Notes under the pieces: model-generated
Seen by the model: the letters and a program-made list of their open reading frames with translations, nothing else
Told to the model about the DNA's origin: nothing
The model's database searches: none
NCBI GenBank assembly: GCA_946807835.1
Contig: OX327690.1
Span: 9,644,501 to 9,708,500 of the forward strand
DNA length: 64,000 nt
Source: Ailanthus altissimus
Lineage: Eukaryota; Streptophyta; Magnoliopsida; Sapindales; Simaroubaceae
Direction of reading: 5' to 3'
Part shown: piece by piece, positions 11,239 through 24,340 of the stretch
Position numbering within the stretch: the first letter of the stretch is position 1
How the letters are laid out: every line of letters begins with the position of its first letter
Program-made: the position numbers and the translations under genes

Positions 11239-13275
11239 TGATGTGAATCTCACAAAAAAAAGTGAGACCCGGCGCTCAATGAGGTTTATTTACCAAGGAT
11301 CATTCTAATTTAGATTCACAAAAAAATAAAAAGCAAGGACCTTGACCCGTTATCTATAAAGAGATAAGACCCAAAGGTATAAGAAACTAGGGTAGACGCT
11401 ACACTCAAGAAATATGAGAAAGATTGTGAGTGATAAGTTAAGGATGAATGCCATAAGAAGAAATCTTGATAAGTTCTGAAAATTTCTTTGAAGAATCAAG
11501 AGAAAACTCTCACTATTATTAATGTTAATACTTTGAATTCCCCTTAGGGCTACAAGGCCTTTATATAGTTAATTTTACCAATAGCATAAAAGGAAAAACT
11601 AAATCAAATCCTAAGTCATAGTAGGAATTGATTACAAAAATAATAAATAAATAATAAGCATATTAATTAAACAAATATTTCTGTATCCTTGTTTTTAAAC
11701 TTAACCTATGAATAAAAAAGAAAATAAGGATCTTATAAAGCTATGAGAACATTAACACCAAAATTTTCTTCCTAAATTGATATCTGTCTTATTTTGTTCT
11801 TCATGTAAATTACTTCAAATTATGTAAAGAAATGTGAATAACATTGACAAGACATTGATCATCTTGAACACTCAATTTGGTTATATTAGTATCTTAAATA
11901 AACCATAAATTTGAGATGTGCTTAATTAGCCTATTTAATGCTTCCTTCATTTTCTTAGTTTTTGCCCTTGTCATTAGACCTCCATGGATGCTCAACGTAT
12001 TTTGTAAAGCTTTGACAACCTGATTTTGATGCGATATTTCTATAACACATAATTAAGCGCAAGTATATGCTATCGTAACAGGTAATAAAAGGACTTTTAA
12101 GTCGGATGTCGAATCAACAAGGATAATTTTTATTTTCTACCAAGTATTAAAATTATATCTTTTAAGTAATTATCCAGAAAATCAAATCTTTAAATTATAA
12201 ATAATAAAAGTGTAGAAAATGACATAACTCTAATAAAATAAGAAGATAGCAATATAAAAAAAGCCTAAGGTTAATTATTATCCTTCAATATGTTTTTTAA
12301 AGATTTAATCTTTTAATATTTATATCCCTCAGTTGTTATTATTAGTCAAGACACTAATGTATTCACAAGCCTCTCCCAACGTCATGCAAGTATATATTAA
12401 TTTACCAAATACCTATATTCTTATGGTACTTGTAATAACATCAGATTCATTAAGAAAAAGTCTTATTGATCATACATGCCAATTAGGTATATTCCTATCT
12501 TAATTTAAACTTGCATATACAACATTGAATGTTACTCTACAATCATGCATCAAATTATCTAGTTCTAAATACAATGATGCCTCTTTCAAGTTTATCAAAG
12601 TATTACTAATTCAATCACAATTTTGATCAGATATTATAAAACATTAAGAACAAATAATTTGAATAATAGAGAGATGAGTTCAAATAAATATTAAAAAGAT
12701 TCAACAATTAAGCACCCATACTGAGTTCAAGTAATAACCCTAGAAAATAAATTAGCCATGATAACAAGAGAATTATGACTGAAAAATAAAATAAACATAA
12801 TATAACCAAAAGCAAATCAATATAGACGTTAATTTGTAATTGGTTGATATGCCAATAATCTCTTGCTTCCTTGAATTTTCCTTACTTCTCTCTTTAAAAT
12901 TACTCTTTTTCTATGTGTTGTGGCACTAAGAGCTCTAAGTTGTATGTCCTTATGTTTGAAATAAGAGGCCTTTATCTAAGGATTGATTGGAGAATTAGAG
13001 TTGTATTTTTTTACTGTAGCACGATCACTGTTCATGGAATATTATTCATGACATTGTAGCAAGTCTTGTTCATAGTACTATAGCATGTACTTTAGCGATT
13101 TGATGTTTTACCTTGGTTTCCGTAGACTTTCATCCCCAATTGCTCTATTAACTCCAAATTTACAAAATAATAACAATATATATAAAAAGCCTAATATTCT
13201 TATTAAAATTAACAATTAATCAAGTTAAGGGAGTTAAAATAATAGATATAATTTATACTTATCAGATTCACATCA
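11239..13275 (-). repeat. 3' LTR of gypsy A, interrupted by solo LTR G1
   Basis: Matches 40549-41268 over most of its length, for example the CTATAAAGAGATAAGA-like and TTCCCCTTAGGGCTACAAG blocks. It starts TGATGTGAATC. Its inner end GATTCACATCA (13265-13275) lies beyond the G1 insertion, which reconstructs the terminus GATT(C)-RCATCA seen in the other copy. About 85 bp at the outer end (11244-11325) have no counterpart in the right LTR. Confidence 0.85.
12027..13264 (-). mobile_element. Solo LTR G1, 1238 bp
   Basis: Starts TGATGCGATATTTC and ends CTTATCA. Flanks are GATTT (12022-12026) and GATTC (13265-13269), a 5-bp TSD with one mismatch. The sequence is the reverse complement of the LTR at 13951-15324 over most of its length, for instance AACATTGAATGTTACTCTAC against its inverse near 14815. 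No internal region is present, so it is a solo LTR produced by LTR-LTR recombination, inserted in the 3' LTR of gypsy A. Confidence 0.8.
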
Positions 13276-13398
13276 TTCCCCATCTCTTGAAAAGGATTTG
13301 TACTCAATTATTCACTTACATAAAAAAAAGACAAATCAGTAACATTAAAACTTGCACTTATATTATACTCAGCTGGAAGGTCCAACTTATAGATATTA
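13276..13398 (-). pseudogene. Polypurine tract and pol C-terminus of gypsy A
   Basis: On the minus strand the purine run AAGAGATGGGGAA abuts the 3' LTR, as a polypurine tract should. Just upstream, one frame reads NNIYKLDLPAEYNISASFN, then VTDLSFF and LSTNPFQEMGND. This is the standard end of plant gypsy polyproteins; a stop codon lies between the last two blocks. The upstream continuation is at 35818 onward (GDGPSQVIEMIND), the break being solo LTR F. Confidence 0.8.
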
Positions 13399-13950
13399 TT
13401 GATAAACACTTGAAATTACATATTTAATAAGAGGTTTACATCATAGTTTTGTATTACTAGTGTCATTAACCTCATTATCTTAAGCATGTTTACAATATTG
13501 TACCTAATTAGCTCTTAAATATTTTGTTGTAGGTTTGGTAAAATGGGAATAAATTTCTATATAAGAATTTAATTAGAGTGATTCTTAATCCCATGAAGAG
13601 TTGACGAAATGGGATAAAATATTGTATTTCACAAGAAATTTGTAATTCGAGTGTTTAGAGAGTAAAAAATGGCTTAGAAGTAGTACAAGCCCAGTTCAAA
13701 TAGTTATCAGTATTTAGCCCATAACTAAAGAAATATATATCTAATACGTATGAGATAACTCAATTTGAAAAGATAAGAGACGTATCTATAATTTTTATTT
13801 TTTTGAGTAGAAGATAATTTGGACCACATCAATTCTAAATTGGATAATCAAGTGGGTGCTTGATATTTGAGTCAAGTATAACCCTTTATTTCTCTCTTAA
13901 TTTTTATTTTATTGCTTGAGGACAAGCAAGTGTTTAAGTTTGGGAGAATT

Positions 13951-15324
13951 TAATAAGGACATATTTGTTATTTATTTTTCAAGTTTTTATCTTGATATTT
14001 TATTATTTTACGAGAATAAATGGCTATTTATATGCATTATTGTTATTTATAAGGACTTGAATGAAATTTAAAGTAAAGACGCAAAAGAAACAAAAATAAG
14101 GACTAAAATGTAAAGTCGCAGTTCATCGCCCCAGTGTTGAAACAGTGATCAAAATAAGAAAATAGAAAAAATGACCTGTTTAAGTCACAGTTCATCGCCC
14201 CAACGATAGCCCAGCGCTCTAGCGCCAGACCTTGACTGCTCCAGCGATACGGCCTTTTACATACAACGCCCCAGTGATAGCAACATAGCGTCCCAACGAC
14301 AGCGCGATTTCTGACCCAACAAGAATAAGTGATTTCAAGCTCATATCAATCTGTATAAAAGGCTACACATCCCCAGCCTTTAAAAAGCATCCAAGAACAT
14401 CAAGAATACACAACACAAAGAGAGCAATTGGAGCTTAATTGAAGCAGCAATAAAGAGAGATTCAAGACATTCTTCGGCATCAAGAGTTTCTTAGGGAATG
14501 CAATCAAGAACAATTCAATGTCTATATCAGTTTTCTATTGATTGTATCATGATTTCTTATTACTTTTGCCACTGTTCTCTTGTAGCCATGAACTAAATTT
14601 TCTTTCTATGATTAATACTTGAACTGAATATGTGCGCTTAATTGCCATATCTTTTTAATATTTAATAAACTTAGTTCTTTGTTATTCAATTTACTTGTTC
14701 TTAATGCTTCAATATATCTAACTAATATATGGTGAATGAATTGGTAATATTTTTGATAAACTCGAAAAAGGAATAATTATATTTATACTTAGATAATTTG
14801 ATGCATGATTGTAGAGTAACATTCAATGTTGCATATATAAGATTCAAATTAGGATAGGAATATACCTAATCGGCATGTATGATCAATAAGACTTAATCTT
14901 AATGAATCTTAATTTATTACAAGTACCATAGGAATATAGGTATTTGATAAATTAAAGTATACTTGCATGACCTTAGAAGAGGCTTGTGAATACTATAGTG
15001 CCTTGAACAATAACAAAGACTAAGAGAATTAAATATTAGAGGATTAATCATTGAAAAGCATATTGAGGGATAGTATTAACCCTAGGTTTCCTCTATATTG
15101 TTATCATCCAAATCTCTTTACATTGTTTCATTGATTTTATATTTTCTAAATTCATTCATAGATTTTTATTTTTCTAAATAATTACTAGAAAGTCATAATT
15201 TTAATACTTGGTTAAAAAGAAGATATTATCCCTCTGGGTTAGACATCCAACTCTTTTATCCCTTTATTACTTGCATACGATAGTGTATATTTCAACTCAA
15301 TTTTAAGATGTAGAATTCACATCA
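13951..15324 (+). mobile_element. LTR G2 with upstream polypurine tract (3' end of a Tat/Athila-type element)
   Basis: TTGCTTGAGGACAAGCAAG followed by TTTAAGTTTGGGAG (about 13914-13947) is the characteristic 3' junction of plant Tat/Athila gypsy elements, and the LTR starts straight after it. It ends ...GAATTCACATCA at 15324. It is the inverted relative of G1. No 5' LTR or coding region of this element was found, so it is a truncated 3' end; its left limit within 13404-13913 is not resolved. Confidence 0.65.
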
Positions 15325-15413
15325 ATAATCAATGCAAATTAGTTTCCACCCTTCTTGACTTTTATCATCCAAGTGGTTTTCTCTTCATTTGTCTTGATTT
15401 ATCCATATGTTTC

Positions 15414-15421
15414 TATAAATA
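15414..15421 (+). promoter_or_regulatory. TATA box of LTR F
   Basis: CTATAAATAGG lies in the expected place for the U3/R boundary of an LTR, with a pyrimidine-rich stretch and then T-rich R/U5-like DNA downstream. It is inferred to be the old retrotransposon promoter; nothing shows it is active. Confidence 0.4.
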
Positions 15422-15727
15422 GGTGGCCCATTCATACCCAAAGCATATAGTTAGAGAGCTAGATTTTAGTTCAAAATACTTATCTTTTGTATTATCTCAT
15501 TGTGATATTATTTCTTTCATTTATTATTCTAAAGTTTATATTATCTCTTCTTCCATCTTTTTTCTTTTATTTTATTATGTCCAAGTAATTGTCATTTTGT
15601 TAAGGTGAAAGTATGAAACTCTTGGTAAGATAATAAGATATATTTTAACTCTTATTCTAAAATTTAATGTTCCATTCTTAAGTTAAGCAAATTTATATAT
15701 GATGTATTTATTTTGTTTTGCAATATT

Positions 15728-15921
15728 GATACCCTTTCTTGCAAAGTGGTGTATCTTGATTTATTATAGACAATCGTTATAGTTGGCACAATGAATTCTT
15801 GAAACCATTTATAAGATTGGCGTAGATACTCTTTCTTGTAAAGTGGGAGTCATGATTATTATAGACAAATATAAAGATTGACATAATAAATACTTGAACC
15901 CATTTACAAGATTTGGTGTAT
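15728..15921 (+). repeat. 97-bp tandem duplication inside LTR F
   Basis: Two copies begin GATACCCTTTCTTGCAAAGTGG (15728) and GATACTCTTTCTTGTAAAG (15825). Each continues with ATTATAGACAA, then an ACTTGAA/TCTTGAA block, and ends with CATTTATAAGATTGG or its variant. Confidence 0.8.
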
Positions 15922-17588
15922 AATAATTAAAAGAAATAAATACAAGTTAATATATAAATGATAATGAAGCTTAATTATTATATCTTCCGATTGGAACCCC
16001 CTTTGTGTGAGGAATCCAATTGAGTTATAAGAAGAGTTGAATATATTCTTATTTCATATGCCAATCGTAGATCCCCTTAAACTTAGCATTCATTTTAATT
16101 GGTTATTTGAATTATTATTTGCAAACGTCATATATTACTTTATTTATCTTACGAGTATTTATAGTTTGTAATTTTAATTTTACTTCCCTATTAATAAGTG
16201 CATTTTATACATTATATTGCATCTCTTCTAAACTTGTAAATTGCTTAATTTAAATAAGAATACATGGCTTTTTATATGTATTAATTTTATTTTGTAGGTT
16301 TCAAGTTAATGAAGCTATTTGGGATGAAAATTTAAAGAAAACAAGCAAAAAACCAAATATACTACAGTGCCATAAACAGTAACATGATACAGTGTATGAA
16401 TAGTATTTTTGCTACAGTATGCCCAAGCTTTGGAGCCCAAGCACCGAAAAACCCAAGCGCCAAAATGGGTTCCCATTGGTAGAATGCTTGGCGTCTAGGC
16501 GCTACTACCCATTTTAACACCCATTTTCTTGTCATAATTTGAAACCTATAAATACTACCCTTTAGCCACATCTCAATTTATGAAAGGGGAGCATGAAATA
16601 GAGAGAGAAACTTAGGATTTTAGTAAGAGAAACACCATTGAAGCTTGGATTAAGGAAGATTATTGAAGATTTAAGACTCCAAAAGCTTCTCCAACTAGTT
16701 CTTTCTTCTCTCTCTACTTCATTTACATTTATTTCTAGTTTGTAATTGTATTTTTTGTTGATTTGAACATGAGTACTTTTATGAACATTTAGATGAATGT
16801 AATTGAATATTCCACCATGGATTGCTAAATTATATATTCTAGGGCTTGATGAAACTCTATTGAACTCTATGTATTGATGTTATTTTGTGATTAATGATTA
16901 TTTGATGTTTATTCATTTATGCTTTTTATGTGCTTAATACTTTTAATTGCATTGGAAAATGGATTGGATGAATTAAACATTTCGGTTATGTGCTTGAAAA
17001 AGTTTAATCGATATATTGGTTGTAAAAAGCATAGTTTTGAGTTTATTGAGTTGGGAGATTAATGAACTTAGGGTTGTCATATAAGGGCAGCTTAATACGT
17101 GTATGTATAGCGGGTTAGATAGGAATATCAACTTAGTTGTATATGCATAGAGTCTCATTCAGAACTCGGGAGAGAGAATGAAATTAGTCTTGAGCCCTTA
17201 ATTAATAAATGCATTAGATTAGTTGTTAATCACGAATGATAAAGAAACAATAGAGAGAAATCAAGTCCTTAAAACTGTTGGTAGTAAAACAAAAAAGTTT
17301 TCTATTTATAAAAATAAACACAGCGGAAGGCAGATCATCTTGTTCATAATTACATGTATAGGGATAAAAGATTACCTCAATTCCTCGCAATGGCAAATCT
17401 TGAATTGATTGGCTGCAATCTTCTCTACTATCCTCAATCTTCAAACTCAACGTATGTGGGCACGTAGATCGTTCTTAATCTATAAAAATACTAATACCCA
17501 AATATGAGAGAATGGTAATAATTAAATTCTTTTTTCATGTAAGAATACGTAAAAAGAATTTTTCTAGTTATGTTTGTAGTCATCTTTC

Positions 17589-19807
17589 TGTTGGGATTTG
17601 TGTTTACGTGCCATCCCTTTTGTGTATAAATATTTGCTTTATGTTTATACATTTATGATTTCAATATATCACTAATTATTTTATATACAAATATGGTAAG
17701 ATGCTTGTAACGTTTTAGACATTGTATAATCTGAAAGAGTTCAAATCTGATCTAAAGGAGTTTAGATCAGAACTGAGAGTTAGTAAAATCTAAAGAGTTA
17801 GAGCCTTGTTTGAAATGAGACAAAGACTTAAGAATATATTAGTAATGACATAGTTGCAATGAGTTGCAAATGGTGCTAGGAAATGTTGTTATGCAAATAT
17901 GTTCTTAAATTTAATGTTCTTGATCTATGTTCACTAATGCGGGTCTGTTAGTGAAGACCTTAATATATATAGATCAGTAGAAACTCGTACAGAGATACAA
18001 GTATTCAGTAAGGACTGAATATTGAACAAACTCACAAAGATCTCCAATAGACATCCCATAAAGCCATCAATGGAGGATCTTTCGAGTTGAGTAGTATTCG
18101 TGGTCCTTAGACCTGAGTGTCACGGTGGACTTGTGAGTGATCCATCATACTTTGGTTCCACATATGTCAGATACCTTTTATAGTCTGACAGCTGGGTGTC
18201 GCTGGGTATAGTCCGATGCTCATGGAGTCTGGTGTGTACATATATGGAATCCATCAACTCAATTGGGTGAGTAAAGTATTCTGAAACTCCAAGGTTGTAT
18301 TTCAGAAAGTCTTATGGTCATAAACAGACATATCCGAGAATTAATTTTATTCTCGGAAAAATAATATCGTAAAAGTGTTTACGGATATTATTTATTGAAA
18401 TACAAATCTAGAGATAAGTTTATGGTTGAGCACATGGAGACTTGACGGTGTTGATCTATATCTCTGCTCTTCTATGATATTTATGATGAAAGGATTATAC
18501 GAATATGTTATAACCTCAACTTGTATGGTCTAATGCATCATTTTGTAATATCCGTAACATGTGTGGGACATTGTTCATGGACGTGTGAAATAGTTTCATA
18601 TGACAAATCGGGTATGGACTTAGAGAGTCTCACAATATGAAGTGTACTCGTTGTGCACTGGGGCATCGAATTGGATTGAACAATTAATTCAACAATTTAC
18701 AGCAAAGTGAAAAATGTTTCAAGGTTCCTTTTATTATTCACTTGTCAATAATTGAATGTAAAATACATTATTGGTTTACAAGAGTTGTTAACCAAAAAGA
18801 CATTGACAAGTGGCACAATCTTGCTCCATAAATAATTTACCATGTATTTACCTATTTACCTTGCTTGGTAAATACATATAAGGTAAATGTAAAAATTCAA
18901 AATAGTTTTGAATTATTAATATTTTATATATTAATCAAATTATTATTATTAATTAGAATAAGTGGCAAACACCATTTAGTAAAGGAGTAAGCACTTGTTA
19001 TTAATAATAAGCAATGTTGGCCACTTAGAATTTGTTAAATGGTGCATTTGTGAAGTGGTGTGACCACTCAACATTGATTAATAGCCATTTGTGCACTAAC
19101 AATTGATTCATATGGATGAATCAATTTGTTGAGTGAAAAATATGATTGATTAATGTTTGTAATGGCAAACATGGCTAAGTGGTGGTGGAGTACTAAGAGA
19201 AGTAATCATTCTTTGCACTTAATTAAGAATTAAAAGAGTTCAATTTAGGTAGTAGAAGGAGAGAATTTTGTTCAAGGAGAAAGAAGAGAGAATTGAGAGC
19301 ATTTCCTAGGTGTATTTCTCAAAGTGTTGAGAGAATATGCAAAGGCTTACTAAGGTTCAAAACAAAGAGTTATAAAGAACTAAAGCAAACACTTAATTTT
19401 TCTCATCTCTTAGTAGTAATAATTCATAAGGACAAATTATTTTAAATGTTAAAACAATCATTTGCTGAAAATTCAAGGCTGCCATTCTAGCTTCATAATC
19501 TCACCGGATTTAGTTGTGAACTAGAATTGTGCAAAGGAACACTTCAAGGTGAGCTCAACAAATTAAAGATTGGAGTTCTTGAAGAATTGTAACGCTACCT
19601 TCATAACCGGGTAGGTTATTGATTTACAATTCATTTTATATCATGCATGAACATATATATGAGATATATACATGTGCTTGAATGATCATACATGTGATTA
19701 TATGCTTGAGTTTGTTACATAGTGTATTACATGTATGATTACTTCCGTTGCGTATTTAATTTTTAAAATTATATGTATCTATACACATCACACACTATAT
19801 CACAACA
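17589..19807 (+). mobile_element. Solo LTR D1, 2219 bp
   Basis: It begins TGTTGGGATTTGTG and ends ATATCACAACA, with inverted TGTTG/CAACA tips. The exact 5-bp TSD is CTTTC (17584-17588 and 19808-19812). Removing it restores the C1 LTR continuous with the sister LTR at 26660-26700. Homologous copies are D2 (inverted), D3 and the fragment at 42066. No inner direct repeat or coding region was seen, so it is a solo LTR. An LTR over 2 kb suggests a long-LTR copia lineage (SIRE/Maximus type); that assignment is inferred. Confidence 0.88.
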
Positions 19808-20939
19808 CTTTCATACTCCATACCTTCTATATATATAGGAATCTCCATCGGGTATTTAGAATTAGATTAGGATTAGGAAATTAGAGTTTGATTAGGATTT
19901 GAGCTAGTAGAGGGACTGCAAGACCCATGGGCTTCCTAGATCTAACTTAAAAGGCCTAGTCCTTATTATCTCATAATACACCAATTCTTCTAAGTTAACC
20001 TCGGCCTATTCCACTAAAAGTTAAGGGCTGTACTCTAGTAACCCATGTTATAAAGTAAAAGCCCATTTAATTAAAATTTCATTTAATTAAATTGGACTTG
20101 ATCTTTATACCAATAATAACCACTTAGTTAACCATATAATTGATGTCTATAATTAAAGCTAGGTCATGAAAAAAAAATGTCTTGCCTCTTTAATTATTTA
20201 TTTGCCCATAAGTCACTGAATGCTTTAATGATCACTTTTAATATGTCTATATTTGTAAATAAATTTACAAATAAATATTATTATTTAATAAATAATTTAT
20301 TGAATAAACTGTGGCCATAGATTCTAATAATTAAGGACTACAAATAGCTTAGGTGGACATTATTTATTAGATTCCATCTTGCAAATATATGTTCTTTTGA
20401 CTTATGAAATTATATCTCCAAGCTATTGAGGTTTTGACCGTTTATATGGATCTCATTCCGTGATAACTCAAAAGATACAATGCATGAATGTAAGTTTATT
20501 ACTTGCTCAGGATTAAGATCAATCAAGCTTATTAAAGCTTTTGTGAATTAAGATCTATAACATTTAGTTAACTAACTAGATCGAAATTCACTGTAGTCCC
20601 GTTCAATGTAACATATATACTAGTTTTTTTTGCTCGAAGTCTCTACTTCAATGATCAAGGTAAATCATCTACTATAAGAAGGAGAAAAACTACAACCTTA
20701 CATAATAAAATGCCATTTTCATTAATGGTTGTGAACTAGATTTAATTTATAAAGAACTTATGATCTATACCTGCTGTATTAGCATCATATGCCTAATACA
20801 TAGGTTACATACTTTATAAATATTGGCTCATCAATGTATGCTCAATTATATATATATATATATACAAATAAAATTTATTAATCTAATAAAATGTTATTTC
20901 ACATGCTTTAAGGGCATAAATAATATTGTATGTCTAACA

Positions 20940-20955
20940 ATCTCCCACTTGCCCT
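20940..20955 (-). other. Polypurine tract of copia C1
   Basis: On the minus strand AGGGCAAGTGGGAGAT directly precedes the 3' LTR terminus TGTTAGAC. The same tract is found beside the C2 LTR at 59763-59778. Confidence 0.8.
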
Positions 20956-21201
20956 AAAGTATATCGAGTACCTGTTGAACCCATATATTATTCATATGAG
21001 TTTCAAAACTCTTGACTAGCAATGACTTAGGTGAATGAATCCACTAGATTATCCGTTTGGATTATCCGCTTACGTAATCTTAAATACCATGACCTCACTA
21101 TTTTGCACACAAATCCCTTACCAAACATTATTTTATCTCAATGTGTTTTATTCTCTTGTGGTATTCGGTTTCTTAGACTGTGCTACCGCTATGTTATTAT
21201 A

Positions 21202-24200
21202 TTAATAAAGAAAAATAGACATCTTAGCACTAGGTACAACTTTAAGTTCCATAAGGAACTTGCGGAGCCATACAGCCTTTTTTGCAGCTTCTGATGTAGC
21301 TACATATTTAGTTTCCATGGTAGAGTCTGCGATGCATGATTGCTTTACACTCCTCCAACTTATAGTCCAACCACATAAAGTAAACACATATCCTCAGGTA
21401 GATCTTCGGGCATCATTATTTGTTGAAAATCTGAATCTGTATACCCAATAGGTATAAGATCCTCAAGGAAAAACACAAGCATATAATCTTTCATTCTCTG
21501 AAGGTACTTAAATATATGTTTTATTATAGTCCAGTGTTTTGTTCCTGGATTACATTGATATCTGCTGACCATACCGACTGTATAATAAATATCTGGTCTA
21601 GTAATAGCATTGCATACACGAGACTTTCTACTGCTGATGCATAAGAAATTTCTCTCATGTGATCTATCTTTACAGGAGTTTTGGGACATTGATTATTGGA
21701 TAGATCAATTTCATGTCTAAAAAGAAGTGATCCATTTTGGGATTCATGCATAGCAAACCTAACCAGAATATTTTCTATATATGCAGCTTAAGATAAAGCT
21801 AACATCTTATTTTTACGATCTTCCAATAGCTTAATTCCAAGGATATAACTAGCTTTACCTAAGTCCTTCATATCAAATTGGTTAGGTAACAAAATTTTAA
21901 CTGATGATAATGCTCATACATTATTTCCAATAAGTAGTATATCATCTATATACAAGACTAGAAGAACCACTAATCACCCATCTATCTTTTTGTAAATACA
22001 AGGTTCATTAGGATTTTGATCAAAACCAAGTGATTTGATTGGCTAATCAAATCTGATGTTCCATAAACTAGATGCTTGTTTAAGCCCATAGATAGATTTT
22101 AGCAGTTTAGAAACTATATGCTATTGGCCTATAGCTATAAAATCATCTGGTTGTATTATATAGATACTTTCTTCAAGATTACCATTAAGAAAGACAGTCT
22201 TGTCATCCATTTGCAAAATCTCATAGTCAAGATTTGCTACAATGGATAAGAAAATTCTAATAGACTTAAGCATAGCTACTGACGAAAAGGCCTCCTTATA
22301 ATCGATACCTTCTTTCTGAGTGTACCCTTTAACAACAAGCCTAACTTTAAAGGTTTCCATCTTTCCATCTACCTCTTTCTTTCTCTTGTAGACCCATTTA
22401 CACCCTATGGGTTTTATCCCTTCAGGTTTCTCTACATGTTCCCAGACTTTATTGGAATACATAAAATCCATTTCTGATTTAATAGATTTACGTCAATGGT
22501 TTTTATCTTTATCAACCATTTCTTCATTGTAGCTAGTGGGGTCTAGTTCATGCTCATTAGAGACTGCCTAAAAGGACTCTCTAATTAACATGTACCTAGT
22601 TGGACACTTAATAATCCTTCCACTATGACAAAGTACTGGTGGTTGTTGCGCTGCAACTGACTCTGGTAGGTTATTATGATCTGGATTGGGAATTAACTCA
22701 TTGACTCTATCAGGCACAATATTAGAGTTCCCAGATAATTCATCAAGAATTATCTTACTCCTAGGCTCGAAGTTTTTCATATAGTTTTCTTTAAGAAAGA
22801 TTGCATTAGTGCTAACTAATACATTCTTATCTTGAGAACTATAGAAAGACTTCCTCTTGTTCCTTTAGGATAGCCAACAAACAGAAAAACTTTTAACTTA
22901 GATTCCAACTTGTTTGTCTTCCCGTTTAGCACATAAGTTGGACATATATGTATGTGATGTAAAATTGGTTTACGTCCTATCCACATTTTCAGAGGTGTTT
23001 TAGGGACTGACTTAGATGGAATTAAGTTAAGAAGATATATGGCTATTTCTAAGGCATAACCCAAAACGAGATAGGTAAAGTGAAATAACTCATCATTGAC
23101 CTCACCATTTCAAGAAGAGTTATATTTCTCCTTTCTACTATACCATTTTGCTGGGGTGACCCTGGTGCAGTCAACTGGGATAATATCTAATTGTCTAACA
23201 AATAGGTCATGAACTCACTATAGAGGTATTCGCCAACTCAATCAGATCGAAGTACGTTTATGTGTTTTCCTAATTGCCTTTCCATTTCTGCCTGAAACTC
23301 TTTGAATTTATCAAATGCCTCAGACTTGTGGTGCATTAGATACACATAATTGAATCTAGAATGATCATTAATAAAAGTGATGAAATATTCATAACCTCCC
23401 CTAACTTGTGTGCTCATGGGCCCACACGTCAGAGTGCACTAATTCTAACGTTTCAATGACTCTATTACCTTTAGTATTAAAGGCTTTTCTAGTCATTTTC
23501 CCTTCTATACAGGATTCACAGACTGGTAATGGTTCAATATCTAATAAACTCAAAGGTTCATCTTTGGCCAGTATTTGGATCCTATCTAGACTAATATGAC
23601 TAAGACGTAGATGCCATAGATACGTTTGATTAATGGAAGTCACTTTAATCCTCTTATGGTGATTAAATTCATTATTCAATTTTGTATCAAGTAGTGAGTT
23701 GATTTTACAAAATATGCAGTATAAATTGTTAACTAGTGTACTGGAACATATAAATGACTTATTTCTTTTGATTATCATAGTTTAGTCAAATTAATAGAAT
23801 ATACAAAGTTATTCAAATAACTTGCTGAAATCAAATTGCATTTAAGTTATAGTACTAACAAACAGTCATCTAATATTAAAGTCATAAAACCATCAAAATG
23901 GAGACAAACTCTCACTATCTTGGTTGCAACAATTGCATCATTTTCTAGCCTATGACTGATCTTTCCTTCATTCAGTGATTTAGTTTCTTGAAACCCTTAC
24001 AACGAATTACAAATTTGATTAGTGGCTCCAGAATCTATTATCCAGAAATCTGTAGAGTCAACCACTAAACATGTCTCAATGAAAAGAATATTACTAGAAC
24101 ATAAACTGTCCTTTTAGCTACTAAAAACTTAACTAAAGGACAGTTTCTCTTCCAATGCCCTTTAATGCCACATTGAAAATATTATTCTTTGCGCCTTACT

Positions 24201-24340
24201 ACCTTTTTATGAATTTGCACAAATCCTTAATTAGATGCTTTCTTTGGCTTGTTCTTCTTCTTCTTACTACTCTTTCCCTTATGATTGAGACCAAAAGAGA
24301 AAGATTGGCCATTTAGTTAAGTGACTATTATAAGCGTCTA
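21202..24340 (-). pseudogene. Broken copia gag-pol of C1
   Basis: Read from right to left: a gag knuckle near 24140 with its first Cys changed to Tyr (YFQC...GHWKRNC); protease WIIDSGATNQICNS near 24040; GAG-pre-integrase zinc domain at 23480-23780 (HLRLSHI...CESCIEGK); integrase fragments at 22816-23480; reverse transcriptase at 21530-22471 with a YIDD box near 21940 and the ITRPDIYYTVGMVSRY block; RNase H at 21202-21400 (SWRSVKQSCIADSTMETKYV, where TMEAEYV is usual, so a catalytic Glu appears lost). Stops and frame shifts occur between blocks. It cannot make a working polyprotein. Confidence 0.88.

Noticed and set aside
17589..19807. D1 as a protein-coding or complete short non-autonomous element
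   Set aside because: No direct terminal repeats, primer-binding site or open frame were found inside it; the solo LTR reading explains all features.
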